Assembly: GCF_001426905.1 (NCBI RefSeq)
Contig: NZ_LMFQ01000022.1
Span: forward strand, 147-64,146
Source: Caulobacter sp. Root1455
GTDB lineage: Bacteria; Pseudomonadota; Alphaproteobacteria; Caulobacterales; Caulobacteraceae
Reading direction: 5' to 3'
DNA length: 64,000 bases
Position 1 is the stretch's first letter. Each line of letters starts with the position of its first letter. The notes below the pieces were generated by a model, which made no database searches, was not told the DNA's origin, and saw only the letters and a list, made by a program, of their open reading frames with translations. This document shows positions 59,418 to 64,000 of the stretch, in pieces. The position numbers were made by a program, and so were the translations under genes.

Positions 59418-60713
59418 CTAGCCGGCGCTCGCGCGCGTCCTCTCCAACCGGGCCATGGCGTAGAAGATCAGCAGGCTGGTCACGACCAGCACGGCGGCGA
59501 GCGCCAACATGGGCGCGAGGTTGCTGCCCGTGGCGTCGCGCACCATCGGCACCAGGTTCTGGGCGATGAAGCCGCCCAGATTGCCGATCGCGTTGATCGC
59601 CGCGATGCCGGCCGCCGCCCGCGGCCCGCTGAGGAAGCTCGGCGGCAGGCTCCAGAACACGGGCTGCGCCGAGAAGATGGCCGGCGCGGCGATGCACAGC
59701 ATGGCGAACTTCAACGCCGCCCCAGGCAGGACCACGCTCAGGGTCAGGGCGACCGCGGCCAGCAGGCAGGGCCCGGCGATGTGCCAGGCGCTGGCGCCAT
59801 GGCGCGCGGCGTGGCGCGGCACGAACCACAGCGCCACGCCGACGAAGATCCAGGGGATGACATTGATCAGCCCGTTGACGGTGTTGGAGACGCCGAACGA
59901 CTTGACGATGGTCGGCAGCCAGTAGCTCAGGCCGTAGGCGCCCAGCGGCATGCCGATATAGAGGCCCGCCAGCAGCAGGACGCGCGGATCGAAGATCGCC
60001 TTCCAGGCGCCGCGGTGGTCGTCGACCACCCCGCCCCGCTCCGCGTCCAGAACCTTGGCCAGCCAGTCCCTTTCGACCTGCGGCAGCCACCGGGCCTGGG
60101 TCGGACCGTTGGGCAGGCGCCACAGAACGTAAGGCGCCAACAGCACGGCTGGAACGCCGGTGACCAGGAACACCCATTGCCAACCGGCCAGCCCCAACGT
60201 GCCGTCCAGATCCAACAGCAGGCCGCCCACGGCCGCCCCGACGGCGTTGGCGACGGCGCTGGCGATCATGAACAGGCCCACCATCCGCGCGCGATGGGCC
60301 TGCGGATACCAGAGCGTCAGGACGTAGAGCACGCCCGGGAAGAACCCCGCCTCGGTGACGCCCAGCAGGAACCGCAGGACATAGAACATCGTCGCGTTCT
60401 GGGTGAAGCCCAGCGCCAGGGTGACCAGACCCCAGGTGAACATGATCCGCGCGAACCAAACCCGCGCGCCCACCCGGGCCAGGATCAGGTTCGACGGCGC
60501 CTCGAACAGGAAATAGCCGATGAAGAACAGCGACGCGCCCAGGCCATAGGCCGCCTCGCTGAGGCCGAGGGCCTGGACCATGTCGAGCTTGGCGTACGAC
60601 ACGTTCTGCCGATCGATATAGGCGATCAGATACATCAGGCAGAACAGCGGCATCAAATGCCGCGTCACTCGCCCGACCGTGGCGCGCTCCATGTCGACGG
60701 ACGGATCAGGCAT
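59418..60713 (-). CDS. MFS transporter, anion:cation symporter (ACS) family
   Basis: A 431-residue twelve-helix transporter. Y-I-D-R-Q-N-V-S-Y-A-K-L is the ACS family N-terminal motif, L-F-F-I-G-Y-F-L-F-E-A-P-S-N-L-I-L is helix 2, and E-A-G-F-F-P-G-V-L-Y-V-L-T-L-W-Y-P marks helix 5. Members import organic anions such as hexuronates, phthalate or dipeptide-like acids. ATG 60713 overlaps the LacI stop by 8 bases. Convergent with the epimerase gene. Confidence 0.92.
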   Translation of the reverse strand: MPDPSVDMERATVGRVTRHLMPLFCLMYLIAYIDRQNVSYAKLDMVQALGLSEAAYGLGASLFFIGYFLFEAPSNLILARVGARVWFARIMFTWGLVTLALGFTQNATMFYVLRFLLGVTEAGFFPGVLYVLTLWYPQAHRARMVGLFMIASAVANAVGAAVGGLLLDLDGTLGLAGWQWVFLVTGVPAVLLAPYVLWRLPNGPTQARWLPQVERDWLAKVLDAERGGVVDDHRGAWKAIFDPRVLLLAGLYIGMPLGAYGLSYWLPTIVKSFGVSNTVNGLINVIPWIFVGVALWFVPRHAARHGASAWHIAGPCLLAAVALTLSVVLPGAALKFAMLCIAAPAIFSAQPVFWSLPPSFLSGPRAAAGIAAINAIGNLGGFIAQNLVPMVRDATGSNLAPMLALAAVLVVTSLLIFYAMARLERTRASAG

Positions 60714-61788
60714 GCGATGACCTCTTATGGGCTTTGGCGCCCGGGACCTGGGCGGCGTGTCGGGGCGGGGCGGTGGACTCGCGCTCGATCAGGGCGTGAT
60801 CCAGGACGTAGTCCGCGGAAGCCTCGGCCGATGGCTCGGTCGATCGCAAGACGCACATCAGTCGATCCAGGGCCACGGCCGCCATCTGCCGCACGGGCTG
60901 GCGCACGGTGGTGAGCGGCGGCCAAAGGGTGGTGGCCACGGTCGTGTCATCGAACCCGACCACGGTCAGGTCACGAGGCACGTCGAGATGTCGACGGTGG
61001 GCCACCGACACGGCCGCGGCGGCCATGTCGTCGTTGCTGGCGAAGATCGCGGTGGGCGGCGGGTCGCGATCGAGCAGCTGCTCGGCGGCGCGCAGGCCCG
61101 AACCGTAGGTGAAGGCGCCCTGAGCCAGGACGAGTTCAGCCCCCTCGACCGCCGCGATCGCCGCGCGCGCGCCCTCGAGGCGTACGACGCTGGCGGTCTG
61201 GTTGGGATTCCCGGAGATGAAGCCGATCCTTCGGTGGCCAAGATCCAGCAGATGCTGGGCCATGGCCTGGCTGGCCTGGCGGTCGTCGATGCGGACATTG
61301 ATCGCATCGCTCGCCGGGCGCCCCGCGGCGACCACGGCGAGCGGCAGATTGGCGGCGCGGAGCATGTCGCGCACGACGGCGGACTCGCCCAGGGGCGGCG
61401 CCAGGACCACGCCGTGGACGCCCTGGCTCAGCAACCGCTCCAGGTCCCGCGGGGCCGGGGCCTGGCCGTCTTCGCCCCGCACCAGGATCAGCCGGGCCCC
61501 GGCGCTGGTGGCCTCCTCGAACACCCCGATCAGGAAGTCGCTCATGAAGGCGGCGCTGGGATTGGAATAGATCACCCCGATCCGCAATTCGCCGGCCATG
61601 ACGAGGTTGCGGGCCGCCAGATTGGGTTCGTAGTTCAGCTCGCGGATCGCGGCCAGAACCGCCATGCGCGTCTCTTCCCGGACCTTGGCGCGATCATGGA
61701 TCACCCGCGACACCGTCATGCGCGAGACGCCCGCCAGTTGGGCGACATCGACAATGGTGGCGCCCCGGGCGCGGTCCGGCCTGCTCAA
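60706..61788 (-). CDS. LacI family regulator
   Basis: A 360-residue repressor. Headpiece T-I-V-D-V-A-Q-L-A-G-V-S-R-M-T-V-S-R-V-I-H with hinge R-E-L-N-Y-E-P-N-L-A-A-R-N, then a periplasmic-binding-like domain (G-V-I-Y-S-N-P-S-A-A-F-M, F-A-S-N-D-D-M-A-A-A-A). No ATG gives a family N-terminus. TTG 61788 after GAAGGG is the best start; the next possible one, TTG 61899, lies inside a palindrome. It overlaps the ACS transporter gene, which it probably regulates. Confidence 0.9.
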   Translation of the reverse strand: MSRPDRARGATIVDVAQLAGVSRMTVSRVIHDRAKVREETRMAVLAAIRELNYEPNLAARNLVMAGELRIGVIYSNPSAAFMSDFLIGVFEEATSAGARLILVRGEDGQAPAPRDLERLLSQGVHGVVLAPPLGESAVVRDMLRAANLPLAVVAAGRPASDAINVRIDDRQASQAMAQHLLDLGHRRIGFISGNPNQTASVVRLEGARAAIAAVEGAELVLAQGAFTYGSGLRAAEQLLDRDPPPTAIFASNDDMAAAAVSVAHRRHLDVPRDLTVVGFDDTTVATTLWPPLTTVRQPVRQMAAVALDRLMCVLRSTEPSAEASADYVLDHALIERESTAPPRHAAQVPGAKAHKRSSHA

Positions 61789-61883
61789 TGGAAACCCTTC
61801 TTGGCGTTCGCCGGCGATGCGGCGGCGACGTGTTGTCCGACCGTCCGAGGTTCGTCCCCGGCGCGGGGCAATAGGGGCGTGAC

Positions 61884-61897
61884 GCGTTCGCGAACGC
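61884..61897. promoter_or_regulatory. Perfect palindrome upstream of the LacI gene
   Basis: GCGTTCGCGAACGC is a 14-bp perfect palindrome with a central CG step, as in many LacI-family operators. It lies 96 bases upstream of the chosen TTG start. Confidence 0.5.
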
Positions 61898-61981
61898 AAG
61901 CACTAGGCGACCGGCGGCGCGGATCGGCGCGCCGCGCGGACCGAAATTCAGGCGATGGCTCCACACGGCCTCTCGGGCGGC

Positions 61982-62026
61982 AAAAAGGACCCGGGCCGGA
62001 ACGGCGGTCAGCCGATCCGGCCCGGG
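61982..62026 (-). terminator. Terminator of the truncated TonB receptor
   Basis: A perfect 10-bp stem (CCCGGGCCGG at 61990-61999 with 62017-62026) enclosing a small inner hairpin is followed by TTTTT on the minus strand, about 36 bases beyond the stop at 62062. Confidence 0.85.
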
Positions 62027-62061
62027 CGGCGCCCAGGGGGAGGTGGAACGGGCGGCTCAAG

Positions 62062-64000
62062 TTAGAATTCGTAGCGAAGACCCACGTGGTAGAACCGGCC
62101 CATCAGGTCGTAGAGCGCCGGGTTGGCGTCCAGACCGGTGTTGGTTTGCGGCGACGGCGTCGGGTCCTTGTTGAACAGGTTGGCGACCTTGAAGTAGGCC
62201 TTCAGACCGTCCTTGATCTGGTACGAACCGCTGAGGTCGACATAGGTCGCGCCGTCCATGCGGTTGTAGTCGATCGTCGGATAGTTGTTGTTATCCGTCG
62301 CGGTTCTGCCGACCGGGCAGCTGCCGGGGGCGCACTCGATGTACTGGCCGCCGATGACGCCGTCGCTGAACCAGCGCTCCTGCAGGCTGAGCATGAACCG
62401 GTCCGAGGTCCAGGTCTGGACGGCGAGAACCTTCCAGTCCGGCGTGTTGCCGGAGTTCTGGCCCGCGGTGTCGACAACGGAGCCGCCGGGGAAGCCCTGA
62501 TTGGTGACGAACTTGTGGGTGTTGGTCGCCAGGGCGCGCAGATCGAAGTGGCCCGGCACGCTGGGCAGATCGAAGCGGTAGCTGGCCTCGATGTCGAAAC
62601 CGCTGGTCTTGATCGAGGCCAGGTTGAACACCTGGGCGTTGACATAGGGCGTCACGCCGGCCGGCGGGGAGAAGTTGAAGGCGCCGCAGTATTGCGTCAG
62701 GCCCGCATAGCAGAAGTTGACCACCTGCTGGGCGCTCAGGCTGGAGATGCCGCCGTCCAGGACGATGTTGTACCAGTCGACCGAGGCGCTGAAGCCCGGC
62801 AGCCACTTCGGGTTCGAAAGGACGACGCCGAGCGTGAAGTTCTTGGCAATCTCGGGCTTCAAGTCCGGATTGCCGACCACGTTCTGGAGCACCAGCAGCG
62901 CACCGCCGGAGGGAGCGCCGGGCGGGGGCGTGCCCGTGGAGGGAATGGTGAAGTTGGGCAGCGTGGTCGTGACCGGCGCGGCGAACAGCTCCGACAGGTT
63001 GGGCGCGCGGACGTCACGCGAGGTGACGGCCCGCAGGCGGATCCCGTCGATCGGCGTGTCCCAGGTGCCGCCGACCTTCCAGGTGTAGACGGTGCCCGAG
63101 GTGCTGTAGTCGGTCCAGCGGCCGGCCATGTTGAGGTTGGCCTTGCCCGCGGCGTCCGAGTCCACCAGCGGCACGTTCACTTCCGCGTACGCTTCCTTCA
63201 CGCTGTATTTGCCGGCGCCCGAGTGATAGTTGCCCGCGTACCAGTTGTTGCCCGCGGTGCTCAGGGCCGGGTCGGCCGGATAGTCGACGGTGTAGGGCGA
63301 AGCCGCCGAACCGTCGCCGTAGGGGTCGCCTTGCACGTGGTACTGCTCGCGACGGTACTCGGCGCCGAAAGCCAGCGCGACCGGGCCGGCCCAGCCCTGG
63401 ATGGGCTCGCCGCTGAAGTTGATGCTGGCGACGTCCTGCTTCTGGACCGAGTGCTGATACGGGCCATTCTTCGGGGTGATGTAGGCCAGGGCCGCGTCGC
63501 TGGGCGTCTGCCCGCCGAAGACGTTGATCGGCTGGCAGCCGTTCGCGCGGGCGGTCGCATCGGCGCAGACGATCTGGCCGTTGAGCAGGGTCGCCTGGAT
63601 GGCCAGCCGGTAGCGCGGGTTCAGCATGATGTCGTTGACGTGGATGTTCGTCGTGTTCTCGCCGTGCGTGTAATAGGCGTCGTAGGACCAGTCCGTGCCC
63701 ACGGCGTTGAACTTGCCGTCGGCGCCCATCACCGCGCGGACCTGGGTCCGCGTCGGATGGACCGAGATGTTCCGGGGCAGCAGGGCGTTGCTGGTGCCGA
63801 ACGTGAACTGGGTAATGCCGGCGTTGGCGCAGGCCGTCGCGACCGAGGCCGGCAGGTAGGGGTTGGAGCACTGCAGCGTCAGGCCGGTCGTGGCGCCGCC
63901 CGGATTGGGCTGGTTGGCGGTCTCGACGCGGGCGACGTTCAGGGTGCCGTAGATCTCGTTGTTGTCATCGATGTCGTAGGCGACGCGCGTATAGCCGTTC
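62062..64000 (-). CDS. TonB-dependent receptor, N-terminus beyond the window
   Basis: The last 646 residues of a receptor; the frame is open to the right edge, so signal, TonB box and plug lie outside. The visible part has barrel strands such as G-P-V-A-L-A-F-G-A-E-Y-R-R-E, L-R-A-V-T-S-R-D-V-R-A-P-N-L-S-E-L-F (a motif of the Caulobacter/Xanthomonas carbohydrate-type receptors) and L-K-P-E-I-A-K-N-F-T-L-G-V, and it ends F-Y-H-V-G-L-R-Y-E-F. It is followed, on the same strand, by the LacI-MFS pair, so a shared substrate is possible. Confidence 0.92.
   Translation of the reverse strand, partial: NGYTRVAYDIDDNNEIYGTLNVARVETANQPNPGGATTGLTLQCSNPYLPASVATACANAGITQFTFGTSNALLPRNISVHPTRTQVRAVMGADGKFNAVGTDWSYDAYYTHGENTTNIHVNDIMLNPRYRLAIQATLLNGQIVCADATARANGCQPINVFGGQTPSDAALAYITPKNGPYQHSVQKQDVASINFSGEPIQGWAGPVALAFGAEYRREQYHVQGDPYGDGSAASPYTVDYPADPALSTAGNNWYAGNYHSGAGKYSVKEAYAEVNVPLVDSDAAGKANLNMAGRWTDYSTSGTVYTWKVGGTWDTPIDGIRLRAVTSRDVRAPNLSELFAAPVTTTLPNFTIPSTGTPPPGAPSGGALLVLQNVVGNPDLKPEIAKNFTLGVVLSNPKWLPGFSASVDWYNIVLDGGISSLSAQQVVNFCYAGLTQYCGAFNFSPPAGVTPYVNAQVFNLASIKTSGFDIEASYRFDLPSVPGHFDLRALATNTHKFVTNQGFPGGSVVDTAGQNSGNTPDWKVLAVQTWTSDRFMLSLQERWFSDGVIGGQYIECAPGSCPVGRTATDNNNYPTIDYNRMDGATYVDLSGSYQIKDGLKAYFKVANLFNKDPTPSPQTNTGLDANPALYDLMGRFYHVGLRYEF

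Overview
The window is one continuous GC-rich chromosomal stretch, packed with genes on both strands. It has no rRNA, integrase, transposase or CRISPR array. Five TonB-dependent receptors, a TorF-type porin, GAnTC (CcrM) sites near a promoter, DUF3126, OPT and PhoH genes and the overall codon style point to an alphaproteobacterium of the Caulobacter type. That is inference from gene content; no marker gene settles the species.

Layout. 1-800 holds repeats and a degenerate reading frame. 801-3700 is a curli (type VIII secretion)-like operon: a CsgF-like factor, a CsgG-like outer-membrane lipoprotein, an Asn/Thr/Ser-rich beta-repeat surface protein and a small secreted protein. It may instead be kin to the Caulobacter holdfast-anchor genes hfaABD. 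3989-11668 has an M16 peptidase lipoprotein, a GFA-family protein, a LysR regulator, DUF3126, a divergent MFS/TetR pair with palindromic operators, and a GNAT enzyme. 11860-17040 has an OPT transporter, three tandem paralogous secreted proteins, PhoH and a gamma-carbonic-anhydrase-like protein. 17097-19195 is a MASE1 hybrid histidine kinase broken by a one-base frameshift. 19283-31943 is mostly housekeeping and envelope: GST, GMC oxidoreductase, PAS protein, a Cys/Pro-rich secreted protein, HXXEE protein, CysE, Nudix, nitroreductase, a large TonB receptor, QueF, SDR and TorF porin.

32016-36730 is a receptor-MFS operon beside a GntR/FCD regulator. 36901-40178 carries a methionine ABC importer split into metNI and metQ with two small genes between. 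A secreted amidohydrolase and tRNA-Leu(UAA) follow.

Two regions look like uncharacterised substrate-use systems. (1) 42293-51830 is a seven-gene minus-strand run (quinone oxidoreductase, TauD/TfdA dioxygenase, BKACE/DUF849, RBBP9-type hydrolase, YeiH exporter, MFS, TonB receptor). It is divergent from an AraC regulator whose start is preceded by a 21-bp-spaced direct repeat. The set suggests capture and oxidative cleavage of an anionic, perhaps sulfonated, compound through a beta-keto acid. (2) 51864-59392 has a TonB receptor, a serine hydrolase with membrane tail and a POT peptide transporter on one strand, and an XRE-cupin regulator with a dipeptide-epimerase-like enolase on the other. The same 21-bp palindrome lies in front of both arms. 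This looks like a peptide (possibly wall-peptide) scavenging regulon. A LacI-MFS pair and a truncated TonB receptor close the window.
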